NCBI RefSeq assembly: GCF_027498035.1
Contig: NZ_CP114978.1
Coordinates: 3,410,001-3,474,000 of the forward strand
Direction: 5' to 3'
Length of the DNA: 64,000 nt
Source: Pseudoxanthomonas sp.
GTDB taxonomy: Bacteria; Pseudomonadota; Gammaproteobacteria; Xanthomonadales; Xanthomonadaceae
Below the pieces are notes generated by a model that worked only from the letters and a program-made list of their open reading frames with translations, searched no databases and was not told where the DNA came from. Both the position numbers and the translations under genes were made by a program. Positions 53,360-62,364 of this stretch are shown here, in pieces (position 1 is the stretch's first letter; the number at the start of each line of letters is the position of its first letter).

Positions 53360-54142
53360 TTAGCGCGCGTCGCGCGCGGCCCGGGCGCGCGGTCCGTGGA
53401 AATATTCCTGGACCCACGGGTGGTCCAGTTGCTCGATCTCGGGCAGCGGTGCGTTGGCGATGACTTTCTTGTCGGCCAGCACCGCCACCCGGTCGCAGAT
53501 AGCGTACAGGGTGTCCAGATCGTGGGTGATCAGCAGCACGGTCAGGCCCAGCGCTTCCTGCAGGGTCTTGATCAGGCGGTCGAAGGCGGCCGCGCCGATC
53601 GGGTCCAGGCCGGCGGTGGGTTCGTCCAGGAACAGCAGCGGCGGGTCCAGTGCCAGCGCACGGGCCAGGCCGGCGCGCTTGCGCATGCCGCCGGACAGCT
53701 GCGAGGGCAGCTTGCTGACGGTGTCGGCCGGCAATCCCGCCAGCTTCACCTTCAACAGCGCCAGTTCGTAGCGGAAGGTGTCGGGCAGCTCGGGGTGGTT
53801 TTCCTTGAGCGGCAACTGCACGTTCTCGCCCACGGTCAGTGAGGAGAACAGCGCGCCGTCCTGGAACAGCACCCCGGTGTTGCGCTCGATGTGCTGGCGC
53901 GCGGCGCGGTCGCCCCTGCGGGCATCGGCGCCGAGGACTTCGATCTGGCCTGCTTCAGGAATCTGCAGGCCCAGGATGGTGCGCATCAGCACCGACTTGC
54001 CGGTGCCAGAACCGCCGACCACGCCGATGATCTCGCCCTTGCGCACGGTCAGGTCCAGGCCGTCGTGCACGGTCTGTTCGCCGAAGCGGTTGACCAGCCC
54101 GCGCACGCGGATCACCGCGTCGGGATCGTGCGCATCGTCCAC
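53360..54142 (-). CDS. MlaF-type ABC transporter ATPase
   Basis: 260 residues. Walker A GGSGTGKS, Q-loop VLFQDGALFSSLTV, signature LSGGMRKRAGLARAL, Walker B LLFLDEPTAGLDPI and the switch His in LLITHDLD. The GALFSSLTVxEN phrase is typical of MlaF/Ttg2A ATPases. It partners the MlaE-like permease encoded 33 bases upstream. Confidence 0.9.
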   Translation of the reverse strand: MDDAHDPDAVIRVRGLVNRFGEQTVHDGLDLTVRKGEIIGVVGGSGTGKSVLMRTILGLQIPEAGQIEVLGADARRGDRAARQHIERNTGVLFQDGALFSSLTVGENVQLPLKENHPELPDTFRYELALLKVKLAGLPADTVSKLPSQLSGGMRKRAGLARALALDPPLLFLDEPTAGLDPIGAAAFDRLIKTLQEALGLTVLLITHDLDTLYAICDRVAVLADKKVIANAPLPEIEQLDHPWVQEYFHGPRARAARDAR

Positions 54143-54175
54143 GGCTTGCGGCGATGGCTGGTCCGACGGCGGCGT

Positions 54176-55291
54176 TCACCAGCCCACCTGCATGAACCAC
54201 AGCGCGAACATCGCATCCAGGATGATGACCAGCGAAATGCACTGGACCACGCTGGAGGTGGTGCGCTCGCCCACCGACTGCGCGGTGCCCTCCACGCGCA
54301 GGCCTTCCAGGCAGCCGATCAGGCCGATCACCAGCGCGAAGACCGGCGCTTTCACCAGGCCGACCAGCATGTGCTTGAGCTGGATGGTGTCGTGCAGGCG
54401 CGAAATGTACTGCTGCGGCGGAATGCCAAGGTCGAAGGCACCGACGGTGATGCCGCCGGCCAGGCCGGACATCATCGCCACGAAGGTCAGCATCGGCAGG
54501 GTCACCAGCAATGCGATCAGGCGTGGGATCACCAGCAGGTCGATCGGGTCCAGGCCGAGGGTGCGGATGGCATCGACTTCTTCGCGGCTCTTCATCGCAC
54601 CGATCTGCGCGGTGAAGGCGCTGGCAGTGCGGCCAGCCAGCACGATCGCGGTCAGCAGCACGCCGAATTCGCGCAGGAAGGCGATGGACACCAGTTCCAC
54701 CACGTAAATCTCCGCGCCGAAGTCGCGCAGGATGGTCGAGCCCAGGAAGGCGATCACCGCGCCGACCAGGTACGACAGCAGCGCCACCAGCGGCAGCGCA
54801 TCCAGGCCGACCTGCTCCATGTGGTGCACCGTGGAGGTCACCCGCAGGCGCCTGGGCTCGTGGATGATGCGCAGCAGCTTGACCAGGTTCTCGCCGGTGA
54901 AGCTGACCAGCGCCATGATTTCGCGGCCGTTGTCGTGCACCTGGTGGCCCAGGCGGCCAAGCGCGGCCAGGAAGCCGAGGTCGCGCTTTTTCCTGGGGCG
55001 GTCGTCGACCACGTCTTCGATGCTGGACACCAGCGCCTGGTGGTCCTGGCGGAACAGCAGGTTCTCCAGTGGAATGCTGCGGCGGTTGGCGTGGCGCAGC
55101 AGTGCCAGCACGCCGGCCGAGTCGATGCGGCCGATCTCGCTGGCATCCAGGGTCTGGGCGTCTTCGGGGATGCGCTGCAGCTGCTGGCCGACGTCCATCG
55201 CGGACGAGAGCGTCCAGTTGCCCAGCAGCCGGGCCCGCGTGGGCTCGGCCGGGTCGATGCGGACCTCGGGCTGTGTCTGGGCGGGCGTCAT
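54176..55291 (-). CDS. MlaE-family permease with N-terminal STAS domain
   Basis: 371 residues. A STAS domain (about 20-110; ARLLGNWTLSSAMDVGQQLQ) is fused to the MlaE permease core (about 130-371; SAFTAQIGAMKSREEVDAIR, ILGLD-like TLGLDPIDLLVIPR). In E. coli the STAS part is a separate protein, MlaB; the fusion is common in larger MlaE homologues. The start overlaps the EamA gene stop by four bases (ATGA). Confidence 0.88.
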   Translation of the reverse strand: MTPAQTQPEVRIDPAEPTRARLLGNWTLSSAMDVGQQLQRIPEDAQTLDASEIGRIDSAGVLALLRHANRRSIPLENLLFRQDHQALVSSIEDVVDDRPRKKRDLGFLAALGRLGHQVHDNGREIMALVSFTGENLVKLLRIIHEPRRLRVTSTVHHMEQVGLDALPLVALLSYLVGAVIAFLGSTILRDFGAEIYVVELVSIAFLREFGVLLTAIVLAGRTASAFTAQIGAMKSREEVDAIRTLGLDPIDLLVIPRLIALLVTLPMLTFVAMMSGLAGGITVGAFDLGIPPQQYISRLHDTIQLKHMLVGLVKAPVFALVIGLIGCLEGLRVEGTAQSVGERTTSSVVQCISLVIILDAMFALWFMQVGW

Positions 55292-56181
55292 AGTGGTCTG
55301 GCCGCGAGCATACAGGCTATGCCGGTGAAGGTCAGTGCAACGCCTGCCACGGCGCGCTTTCCGAGCGGTTCACGCAGCCACAGCGCGCCCAGGATCACCA
55401 GGAAGACCGACGCCGATTCATTGAGGATCGCTGCCACTGCGGCCGGTGCGTACTTGTAGCCACCCAGCCACAGCACCATCGACAGGCCCTGGCCGCACAG
55501 TGCGGCGACCACCAGCCGCGGCCAGGGCACGGCCGAAGCCACGAAGTGGAAGTGCCGGCGCATCCGCGGCCAGGCCGCCATCAGCAACAGGCCGGTGACC
55601 GCGCCGGCCAAGCGCAGCAAGGTAATCCACAACAGCGGCTGGGCTTCCAGCACATGCTTGAGCATCACGATCGACACCGCCATCAGCGCAATCGACACCA
55701 GCCCGATCACCACCCCGCGCAAGGTGTGGGTCGGATGGGTTTGCCACTGCTTCGGCGGGCGTGCCACCAGCAACACGCCGGCGGCCACGAAGGCGAAACC
55801 CAGCCACTGCCATGGGCCCAGGCGCTCATCCAGGAACAGGAAGCCCAGCACCAGCACCAATGGACTGTAGAGGTTGCCGACCACACCCATGCGCCCGGCG
55901 CCCAGTTCGTTGAGCGCGCGGAAGTAGAGCGTGTCGGCGATGGCGATTCCCATGATTCCGCTGATCAGCGACAGCACCAGCTGCATGGTCGTGAGCGTCG
56001 GCAGCTGGCCGTGCGTGCTGAGCAGGGCCAGTGGCGTCAGTGCCGCCAGCACCAGGCCGTTCTTGAACAGGTTCAGTGCCGCCGGTGGCAGGGTGCTGCC
56101 CAGTTGTCGCGCCAGGATCACTCCGAACGCCCAGGTCGCTGCACTGCCCAGCGCCATGGCTTCGCCCAGACCGATGTTCAT
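55288..56181 (-). CDS. EamA/DMT-family transporter
   Basis: 297 residues with ten predicted helices in two EamA repeats (LGSAATWAFGVILARQLGST, LVVAALCGQGLSMVLWLGGY). Such proteins export metabolites or amino acids; the substrate is unknown. It is the first gene of the run into the Mla-like operon, and the tight overlap suggests co-transcription. Confidence 0.8.
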   Translation of the reverse strand: MNIGLGEAMALGSAATWAFGVILARQLGSTLPPAALNLFKNGLVLAALTPLALLSTHGQLPTLTTMQLVLSLISGIMGIAIADTLYFRALNELGAGRMGVVGNLYSPLVLVLGFLFLDERLGPWQWLGFAFVAAGVLLVARPPKQWQTHPTHTLRGVVIGLVSIALMAVSIVMLKHVLEAQPLLWITLLRLAGAVTGLLLMAAWPRMRRHFHFVASAVPWPRLVVAALCGQGLSMVLWLGGYKYAPAAVAAILNESASVFLVILGALWLREPLGKRAVAGVALTFTGIACMLAARPL

Positions 56182-56296
56182 GCGTGAGTTGAAAGCGGCA
56201 TGCGGCAGATGCGGCGGGCAAGGCGCGCCAGTGTAGGGGAACGGCCGTGTTCAGGAGCGGGGGCGCAAGCCCGCGCACGCGCCCTACACTAGCCCG

Positions 56297-57538
56297 ATGC
56301 CTCGTCCGCCAGCTCCCGCCACCTACGCCCAGCGCATTGCCTTCGTCTGCGAGATCGCCGCGCGCCTGCATCGTTACGGCACCACCGCGCAGCGTCTGGA
56401 GGGCAGCATCCTGGCGCTGGCGGCGCGGCTGGGGCTGGACTGCGAGCCGTGGTCCAACCCGACCGGCATGATCCTGAGCTTCAGCGATCCCAAGCGTGCG
56501 CTGGGCGCCAGCGACACCACCCGGGTGATCCGCCTGGCGCCGGGCGAGAACGACCTGCACAAGCTCAGCGAGGCCGACCGCATCGCCGAGGCAGTCGCCG
56601 CCGGACAGATGAGCCTGGCCGAGGGCCATACCGACCTGCGCGCCTTGGACCAGCTGCCCTCGCGCAGCTTCCGCATGAAGCAGATCCTGGCGTTTGGACT
56701 GGCCTCCGGGGGCGTGGCAGGCCTGTGGCGCCTGCCGTGGCTGGATATCGCCACGGCGGCCTTGATCGGCCTGTTGATCGGCATCCTGTCGCAACTCAGC
56801 GATCGCCGGCCGCAGCTGCGCGAGGCGTCGGACGCCATCGCCTCGCTGGTCGCGGGCATGGTCGCCATCGTGGTCTCCAATGTCGTCGCGCCGCTGAACC
56901 TCAATACGGTGATCATCGCCTCGCTGGTGGTGCTGCTGCCGGGCATGACCCTGACCAATGCCTTCAACGAACTGACCAGCCAGCACTGGGTTTCGGGCAC
57001 GGCGCGTTTTGCCGGCGCGGTGACCACGGTGATCAAGCTCACCGTCGGCAGCATCATCGCGGTGACGTTGGCGCAGATGCTGAACCTGTATCCGGAGGTG
57101 CGTGCACTGCGCCCGCAGCAGGACTGGGTGGAGTGGGGCGCACTGGTGATCAGCGCCTACGCCTTCGCCGTGTTGTTCAAGGCGCACCGCAGGGATTATG
57201 TGTGGGTGATGGGCGCGGCGATCTGCGGATACCTGATCTCGCGCTATGCGGGCAAGATCTGGGGCAGCCCGGTCGGATTGTTCCTGTCGGCGTTGGTGCT
57301 GACGGCGCTGGGCAATCTATTCGCACGCGTTTTCAACCGGCCCGGCGCGCTGATCCGCGTGCCCGGCATCATCATGCTGGTGCCCGGCAGCACCAGCCTG
57401 CGCGGCCTGATGAACCTGGTCCAGGGAGGCGCCGCGGGCAGTGATTCGACCCTGCTGGTGGTGCTGCAGATCCTGATGGCGCTGGTGGCAGGCCTGCTGT
57501 TCGGCAACCTGCTGGTGTCGGCGCGGAAATCGCTCTGA
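56297..57538 (+). CDS. ThrE-type threonine/serine exporter
   Basis: 413 residues. The N-terminal cytoplasmic domain (TYAQRIAFVCEIAARLHRYG, TTAQRLEGSILALAARLGL) and about ten membrane helices, with VLLPGMTLTNAFNELTSQHW and IIMLVPGSTSLRGLMNLVQG, match the ThrE (DUF1212 + DUF3815) fusion. ThrE exports L-threonine and serine. An intrinsic terminator follows. Confidence 0.85.
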   Translation: MPRPPAPATYAQRIAFVCEIAARLHRYGTTAQRLEGSILALAARLGLDCEPWSNPTGMILSFSDPKRALGASDTTRVIRLAPGENDLHKLSEADRIAEAVAAGQMSLAEGHTDLRALDQLPSRSFRMKQILAFGLASGGVAGLWRLPWLDIATAALIGLLIGILSQLSDRRPQLREASDAIASLVAGMVAIVVSNVVAPLNLNTVIIASLVVLLPGMTLTNAFNELTSQHWVSGTARFAGAVTTVIKLTVGSIIAVTLAQMLNLYPEVRALRPQQDWVEWGALVISAYAFAVLFKAHRRDYVWVMGAAICGYLISRYAGKIWGSPVGLFLSALVLTALGNLFARVFNRPGALIRVPGIIMLVPGSTSLRGLMNLVQGGAAGSDSTLLVVLQILMALVAGLLFGNLLVSARKSL

Positions 57539-57572
57539 AATCCAGCGGGATTCCTGCTGCCGCTGCAAAAGA

Positions 57573-57597
57573 AAAACGCCGGCATTGCCGGCGTTTT
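57573..57597. terminator. bidirectional terminator between the ThrE-type gene and hns
   Basis: AAAACGCCGGC and GCCGGCGTTTT pair around an ATT loop, with A and T tails. Confidence 0.85.
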
Positions 57598-57634
57598 GAA
57601 AGCGAGGGAGTTTCCTCCTTTCTACCGCTGCCGA

Positions 57635-58021
57635 TTACTTCTTCGGCTGCTTGATCAGGAAGTCTTCCGGCTTCTTGCCCGAGGCCACGTAAGCGGCCAA
57701 CCAGCGCGGCTGCTTGCCACGGCCGGTCCAGGTTTCCTTGGTGTTGGCCGGATTACGGTATTTCGGTGCGACCTTGCCCAGCTTGCGGCCGGCGGTGGTG
57801 GCGGCCTTTTTCGCGACTTTCTTGCCACGGGTCGGGGTGCTGGCGCTGGCCGAGCCGAACAGTTCCTCGATGCTGTAACCCTCGGACTTGGCGAACTTCA
57901 GGATGCGGCTGCGGACCTTGGTGATGGGCGTGCGCTTGGCGATCACCGTCTGTCGTTTCTGCGCCTGGGTGATGAGCGAGGCGAGTTCTTTGGGGGACAG
58001 GCCGGAAAGATCAATCGACAT
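57635..58021 (-). CDS. H-NS family nucleoid protein (XrvA-like)
   Basis: 128 residues. A short N-terminal helical part (LSPKELASLITQAQKRQTVI), a basic linker (KKVAKKAATTAGRKL) and the H-NS C-terminal DNA-binding motif KYRNPANTKETWTGRGKQPR with the GRGKxP core, then WLAAYVASGKKPEDFLI. XrvA-type proteins of Xanthomonas silence AT-rich acquired DNA and affect virulence genes; the lower-GC O-antigen locus would be an obvious target. Confidence 0.9.
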   Translation of the reverse strand: MSIDLSGLSPKELASLITQAQKRQTVIAKRTPITKVRSRILKFAKSEGYSIEELFGSASASTPTRGKKVAKKAATTAGRKLGKVAPKYRNPANTKETWTGRGKQPRWLAAYVASGKKPEDFLIKQPKK

Positions 58022-58133
58022 CGAGTAACTCCGATTTTGGAAGGGGAATGGGGCCGGTCCTTGGCGAAGTGCGGTCGATCCTAATCCAATCCTGTTATCG
58101 GATACAAATGCATGGGATTAACTGTCAAACAAG

Positions 58134-58157
58134 AAAGGCCGGCAATTGCCGGCCTTT
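58134..58157. terminator. terminator downstream of proS
   Basis: A perfect 24-base palindrome, AAAGGCCGGCAA / TTGCCGGCCTTT. Reading on the minus strand it follows the proS stop by about 20 bases. Confidence 0.75.
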
Positions 58158-58179
58158 CCATTCGAATCCTGCGCGATGT

Positions 58180-59883
58180 TCAGTCCGCGCGCAGGCGCTG
58201 GAACAATTCGGATTTCTCCAGATTCTCCGCTGCGTCGGCCTGGCGGGCGCGATATTCGAAGGTGCCTGCGGCCACGCCGCGCTCGGACACCACGATCCGG
58301 TGTGGAATGCCGATCAGCTCGATATCGGCAAACATCTGGCCCGGGCGCAGCCCGCGGTCGTCGAGCACCGCATCGAACCCCGCTGCCTGCAGTTCGGCCA
58401 GCAGCGCCTGTGCGGCCTCGATCACCGCCGCGTCCTGCTTCGGGTTGATCATGCACACCGCCACCTGCCACGGCGCCATCGCGTCGGGCCAGATGATGCC
58501 GTTGTCATCGTGATTCTGTTCGATGGCAGCGGCGACGATGCGCGACACGCCAATGCCATAACAGCCCATCGACATCACCGCGGCCTTGCCGTTTTCATCC
58601 AGCACGGTGGCCTTGAGGGCTTCGGCATATTTACGGCCGAGCTGGAAGATATGGCCAACCTCGATACCGCGGGCGAGTTTGATTTCACCGCCATCGGCAG
58701 CACGGTCGCCCTCGACCACATTGCGGATGTCGGCCACGTCCGGCTCGGCCAGGTCACGACCCCAGTTGACGCCGGCAATATGGAAACCGGCTTCGTTGGC
58801 ACCGACGACAAAATCGGCCATCGCCGCCACGTCGCGGTCGGCGACCACGCGGATCGGCTTGCTGGCATTGAGCGGACCCAGGAAGCCCGGCACGCTGCCC
58901 AGGTATTCGAGCAGTTCGGCTTCGGTGGCCATGCGGTAATCGGCCAGGCCGGCGACCTTGGCCAGCTTGATCTCGTTGACCTCGTGGTCGCCGCGCACCA
59001 GCGCCAGGACGAAACCGGCCGGTGTCATGACGGCGACCGACTTGACCGTGCGCTGCAGGGCGATGCCCATCAGTTCGGCCACTGCCTCGCAGGTCTTCTG
59101 GGTGGGCGTGTCGATCCTGCGCATGGTTTCGGCCGGTGCCGGGCGCGGCGCGGGATCGGCCGCCATGGCCGCTTCCACATTGGCCGCGTAATCCGAACCG
59201 GTGGAGAAGGCCAGCGCGTCCTCGCCCGACTTGGCCAGGACGTGGAATTCCTGCGAGGCATCGCCGCCGATGGCGCCGGTATCGGCCAGCACCGCGCGGA
59301 ATTCCAGGCCCAGGCGGGTGAAGATGCGCGTGTAGGCCGCATGCATGTTGCGGTATTCGCGGGCCAGGTCGTCGTGGGTCAGGTGGAAGGAATAGGCGTC
59401 CTTCATCAGGAACTCGCGTGATCGCATCACGCCGAAGCGCGGACGGATCTCGTCGCGGAACTTGGTCTGGATCTGGTAGAAATTCACCGGCAGCTGCTTG
59501 TAGCTGGCCAGCTCGTTGCGGGCGAAATCGGTGACCACTTCCTCGGCGGTGGGCGCGTAGCAGAACTCCTGCTCCTTGCGGTCCTTCACCTTGAGCAGCT
59601 GCGGGCCGAACTTCTCCCAACGGCCGGTTTCTTCCCACAGCTCGCGCGGCTGGATGGTGGGCATGAGCATTTCGACGGCGCCGGCGCGGTTCATTTCCTC
59701 GCGCACGATCGCTTCGACCTTGCGCAGCACGCGCAGGCCCAGCGGCGACCAGGTGTACAGGCCCGAGGCCAGCTTGCGGATCATGCCGGCGCGCAGCATC
59801 AGCTGGTGGCTGACCAGCTCGGCGTCGGAGGGGGTTTCCTTGGTGGTACGGAGGTGGAACTGCGACAGGCGCATCGTGGGCAT
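58180..59883 (-). CDS. proS: prolyl-tRNA synthetase
   Basis: 567 residues, the bacterial type. SHQLMLRAGMIRKLASGLYT and the class II motif 2 stretch RDEIRPRFGVMRSREFLMKD are clear. An editing (INS) domain lies at about 225-405, and motif 3 is MGCYGIGVSRIVAA. The protein may start at 59883 (MPTMRLSQF) or three codons later at 59874 (MRLSQFHLR), which is the usual family start; neither has a strong ribosome site. Confidence 0.95.
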   Translation of the reverse strand: MPTMRLSQFHLRTTKETPSDAELVSHQLMLRAGMIRKLASGLYTWSPLGLRVLRKVEAIVREEMNRAGAVEMLMPTIQPRELWEETGRWEKFGPQLLKVKDRKEQEFCYAPTAEEVVTDFARNELASYKQLPVNFYQIQTKFRDEIRPRFGVMRSREFLMKDAYSFHLTHDDLAREYRNMHAAYTRIFTRLGLEFRAVLADTGAIGGDASQEFHVLAKSGEDALAFSTGSDYAANVEAAMAADPAPRPAPAETMRRIDTPTQKTCEAVAELMGIALQRTVKSVAVMTPAGFVLALVRGDHEVNEIKLAKVAGLADYRMATEAELLEYLGSVPGFLGPLNASKPIRVVADRDVAAMADFVVGANEAGFHIAGVNWGRDLAEPDVADIRNVVEGDRAADGGEIKLARGIEVGHIFQLGRKYAEALKATVLDENGKAAVMSMGCYGIGVSRIVAAAIEQNHDDNGIIWPDAMAPWQVAVCMINPKQDAAVIEAAQALLAELQAAGFDAVLDDRGLRPGQMFADIELIGIPHRIVVSERGVAAGTFEYRARQADAAENLEKSELFQRLRAD

Positions 59884-60033
59884 CGCTTGCGGAAAGCGGG
59901 CATTTTGCCAGTTGCCGCGGCTCGGCGTTGGATCGGACGGTTTGCCCGGCCGGCTCAGTGGGCCGGTTTCATTGCGTCAGCGGTATCGCGTTGGGCCCGG
60001 AGGCGTTCGAACAACGACCGGTGCCGGGGCGTA

Positions 60034-60435
60034 TCAGCTGCGCGGCGTGGTGGCTGCCGGCGTGCAGTAGGCCTTGACCGCGGCTTCGGCCAGATCGCGC
60101 TGGCTGGTGCGCTCGCTGTCGCTCAGGACTGCGCCGGGCTTGCCGTCGGCGCCCATCTGCCGCACCGGGGCGGCATTGGCCAGGATCTTCTGGTTGAGTT
60201 TGGCGCTGGAGCACTGCGCGTTCTCGGTCGGGGCGGCCTGGGCCGCGGCCGGGGCGCTGCCGCGGGCCAGGGCGTCGGTGGCATTGATCTGCTTGCCTTC
60301 CAGGCTGGACTTGGGTGGTGGCACGTCGGAGTAGTGGGTCACGCCCTGGGCGTCCTTCCACTGATACAGGCTCTGGGCGGATGCCAGCGGCGAGGCCAGC
60401 AGGGCGGCGAGGATCAGGCAGGTGGATAGACGCAT
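60034..60435 (-). CDS. DUF4124-domain periplasmic protein
   Basis: 133 residues. Signal peptide MRLSTCLILAALLASPLASA, then the DUF4124 core SLYQWKDAQGVTHYSDVPPP. Two cysteines (AQCSSAKL, KAYCTP) may form a disulfide. The start at 60435 has GGAG eight bases upstream and gives a proper signal peptide. Function is unknown. Confidence 0.82.
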   Translation of the reverse strand: MRLSTCLILAALLASPLASAQSLYQWKDAQGVTHYSDVPPPKSSLEGKQINATDALARGSAPAAAQAAPTENAQCSSAKLNQKILANAAPVRQMGADGKPGAVLSDSERTSQRDLAEAAVKAYCTPAATTPRS

Positions 60436-60580
60436 GGACAGGCTCCGCTTGGGGTGACGCATCGGCGCCGATTGCAGCATCCCTGGGGCACCGGAGGCAA
60501 GCCGCGATCCGTGCCGGGCCGGTAACACGCCGCTGGGGCTCGCCAAGGCTGCGGCAGGGCGAAACGGCTAAACTGGGCCG

Positions 60581-61357
60581 ATGAATGAGCTTCCCCAGCC
60601 CAAGCGGGCCCGCGGCATGTACTTGCTGCCCAACCTGTTCACCACCGCCGGGCTGTTTTCCGGCTTCTACGCGATCATCGCTGCCTCCAATGGCGAATTC
60701 GTGTCGGCGGCCATCGCCGTATTCGTTGCCGGCTTGATGGATGGCGTGGACGGGCGCGTGGCGCGCCTGACCGGCACCAGCAGCGAATTCGGCGTGCAGT
60801 ATGACTCGCTGGCCGACTTGGTCAGCTTCGGCATGGCGCCAGCGCTGGTGATGTACCACTGGTCGCTGTCGTACCTGAAGCTGGATGGCGAGACCATCGG
60901 CCGGGTCGGCTGGGCGGTGGCCTTCCTGTATGCGGCCTGCGCGGCGTTGCGCCTGGCCCGTTTCAATACCCAGGTGGGCGTGGTCGACAAGCGCTGGTTC
61001 ATTGGCCTGGCCAGTCCAGCCGCGGCGGGACTGATGATGTCCTTTGTCTGGGCCTTCGCCGACGGCAAGCTGGACTGGACCGGCGAGCAGCTGCGCTATG
61101 TCGCGCTGGGCGTCACCATCGTCGCGGCGTTGCTGATGGTCAGCCGCATCCGCTTCTGGAGCTTCAAGGGCACCGGCAAGGGCGGGGCCAAGGCCGATCG
61201 CGTGCCGTTCCTGCTGGTGGTGCTGGTGCCGGTGGTGATCGCGATCCTGGTGATCGACCGCCCGCGGACGCTGCTGGTGGTGGGCGTGCTGTATGCGCTG
61301 TCCGGTCCGGTCATGTGGGTCTTGAATCGCCGGGGGCGCAAGGACGCCATCGCATGA
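60581..61357 (+). CDS. pssA: CDP-diacylglycerol-serine O-phosphatidyltransferase
   Basis: 258 residues of the membrane CDP-alcohol phosphatidyltransferase type. The signature is complete: MDGVDGRVARLTGTSSEFG followed by VQYDSLADL (DGxxAR...G...D...D). It makes phosphatidylserine, precursor of phosphatidylethanolamine, unlike the unrelated soluble PssA of E. coli. Its stop overlaps the next start (ATGA). Confidence 0.9.
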   Translation: MNELPQPKRARGMYLLPNLFTTAGLFSGFYAIIAASNGEFVSAAIAVFVAGLMDGVDGRVARLTGTSSEFGVQYDSLADLVSFGMAPALVMYHWSLSYLKLDGETIGRVGWAVAFLYAACAALRLARFNTQVGVVDKRWFIGLASPAAAGLMMSFVWAFADGKLDWTGEQLRYVALGVTIVAALLMVSRIRFWSFKGTGKGGAKADRVPFLLVVLVPVVIAILVIDRPRTLLVVGVLYALSGPVMWVLNRRGRKDAIA

Positions 61358-61800
61358 GCCTGGACGGCGGCCCGCTGTGGACTGGTGAACAGCACGGCTG
61401 GCTGCAGGCGCTGGGTCATACGCTGTGGGTGCCGGGCAGCCTGCCGGTTGCCGAGGCGGCTGCGCCGCCATCACGCGCGCCGGAAGCACGTCAGTCCCGT
61501 CCCGCCGCACCACCGCGTGAAGCCGCACCGCCGGTCACGCGTCGTCCGGCCCAGCCGGCGCCGGTTGAGCCGCCGCTGGATGCTCCCCGTCGCACGGCAG
61601 CACCAGTGCGACGGGCCGGTGCGCGCCTGCATGACACCCTGCATTTCGAACTGATCCGCGCCTCGGGCCTGAATCCGAATGCGCCGGAAGCCGCCGCGAT
61701 CATCGCCAGCTGGCCGGCCGCGGCCGAGCTGCGCGGCAATCCAGCCGCCAAGCGCGCGCTGTGGCCCACCCTGCGCGCACTACGCAAGGCGGCGCGGTGA
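61354..61800 (+). CDS. holD: probable DNA polymerase III psi subunit (HolD-like)
   Basis: 148 residues. The N-terminus (QHGWLQALGHTLWVPGSLP) resembles the start of E. coli HolD (W-LQ-LG-T-W-PG), the part contacting the clamp loader. The C-terminus (ELRGNPAAKRALWPTL) resembles HolD RANPTARAALWQQ. Between them is a disordered Pro/Ala/Arg-rich linker (about 30-90). The gene overlaps rimI by four bases, just as holD precedes rimI in E. coli. Homology is recalled by eye, so the name is provisional. Confidence 0.6.
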   Translation: MSLDGGPLWTGEQHGWLQALGHTLWVPGSLPVAEAAAPPSRAPEARQSRPAAPPREAAPPVTRRPAQPAPVEPPLDAPRRTAAPVRRAGARLHDTLHFELIRASGLNPNAPEAAAIIASWPAAAELRGNPAAKRALWPTLRALRKAAR

Positions 61801-62300
61801 GCGCGCTGCGCTCCGATGCCGGATCTGCCGTCTCGTTGCGGCCGATGCGCGAGTCCGACCTGGACGAGGTCATGGCAATCGAGCTGCGTGCCTATCCGTT
61901 CCCGTGGACGCGCGGGATCTTCCGCGATTGCCTGGTCGCCGGCTATCCAGCACTGCTGCTGGTCGAACACGGCCTGCCGATCGGCTATGGCGTGGTCAGC
62001 GTGGCGGTGGACGAAGCCCACATCCTCAACGTCTGCGTGGCGCCGGAACGACAGGGCCGCGGCCTGGGTCGTTACCTGATGCGCGCGTTGGTGCAGCAGG
62101 CGCGTGAGCGCAGGGCCGAGCGCGTCTTCCTGGAAGTACGCCCGTCCAATCCACACGCCATCACGCTGTACCACAGCGAAGGCTTCAACGAGATCGGCCG
62201 GCGTCCGCGCTATTACCCGTCGCATGACGGCCGCGAGGACGCGATCGTCATGGCAATCGAGCTGATCGACGGTGAGATCGACCGGATGCCGCCGCTGTAG
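61797..62300 (+). CDS. rimI: ribosomal protein S18-alanine N-acetyltransferase
   Basis: 167 residues, GNAT fold. VSLRPMRESDLDEVMAIELR, the YPFPWTRGIFRDCL substrate segment and acetyl-CoA site NVCVAPERQGRGLGRYLM are RimI hallmarks. It starts at GTG overlapping the upstream gene. RimI acetylates the N-terminus of S18. Confidence 0.88.
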   Translation: MSALRSDAGSAVSLRPMRESDLDEVMAIELRAYPFPWTRGIFRDCLVAGYPALLLVEHGLPIGYGVVSVAVDEAHILNVCVAPERQGRGLGRYLMRALVQQARERRAERVFLEVRPSNPHAITLYHSEGFNEIGRRPRYYPSHDGREDAIVMAIELIDGEIDRMPPL

Positions 62301-62312
62301 GGCGACCTGAGT

Positions 62313-62352
62313 GCAAAAATGGGGTCAAACTTCACTCTGACCCCGCTTTTGC
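62313..62352. terminator. hairpin between convergent rimI and EamA genes
   Basis: GCAAAAATGGGGTCA pairs imperfectly with TGACCCCGCTTTTGC around a ten-base loop. The loop (AACTTCACTC) and GGGGTCA arms are related in wording to the inverted repeat at 63235-63320, so this may be a repeat family as well as a transcript end. Confidence 0.6.
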
Positions 62353-62364
62353 TCACGACAAGCC

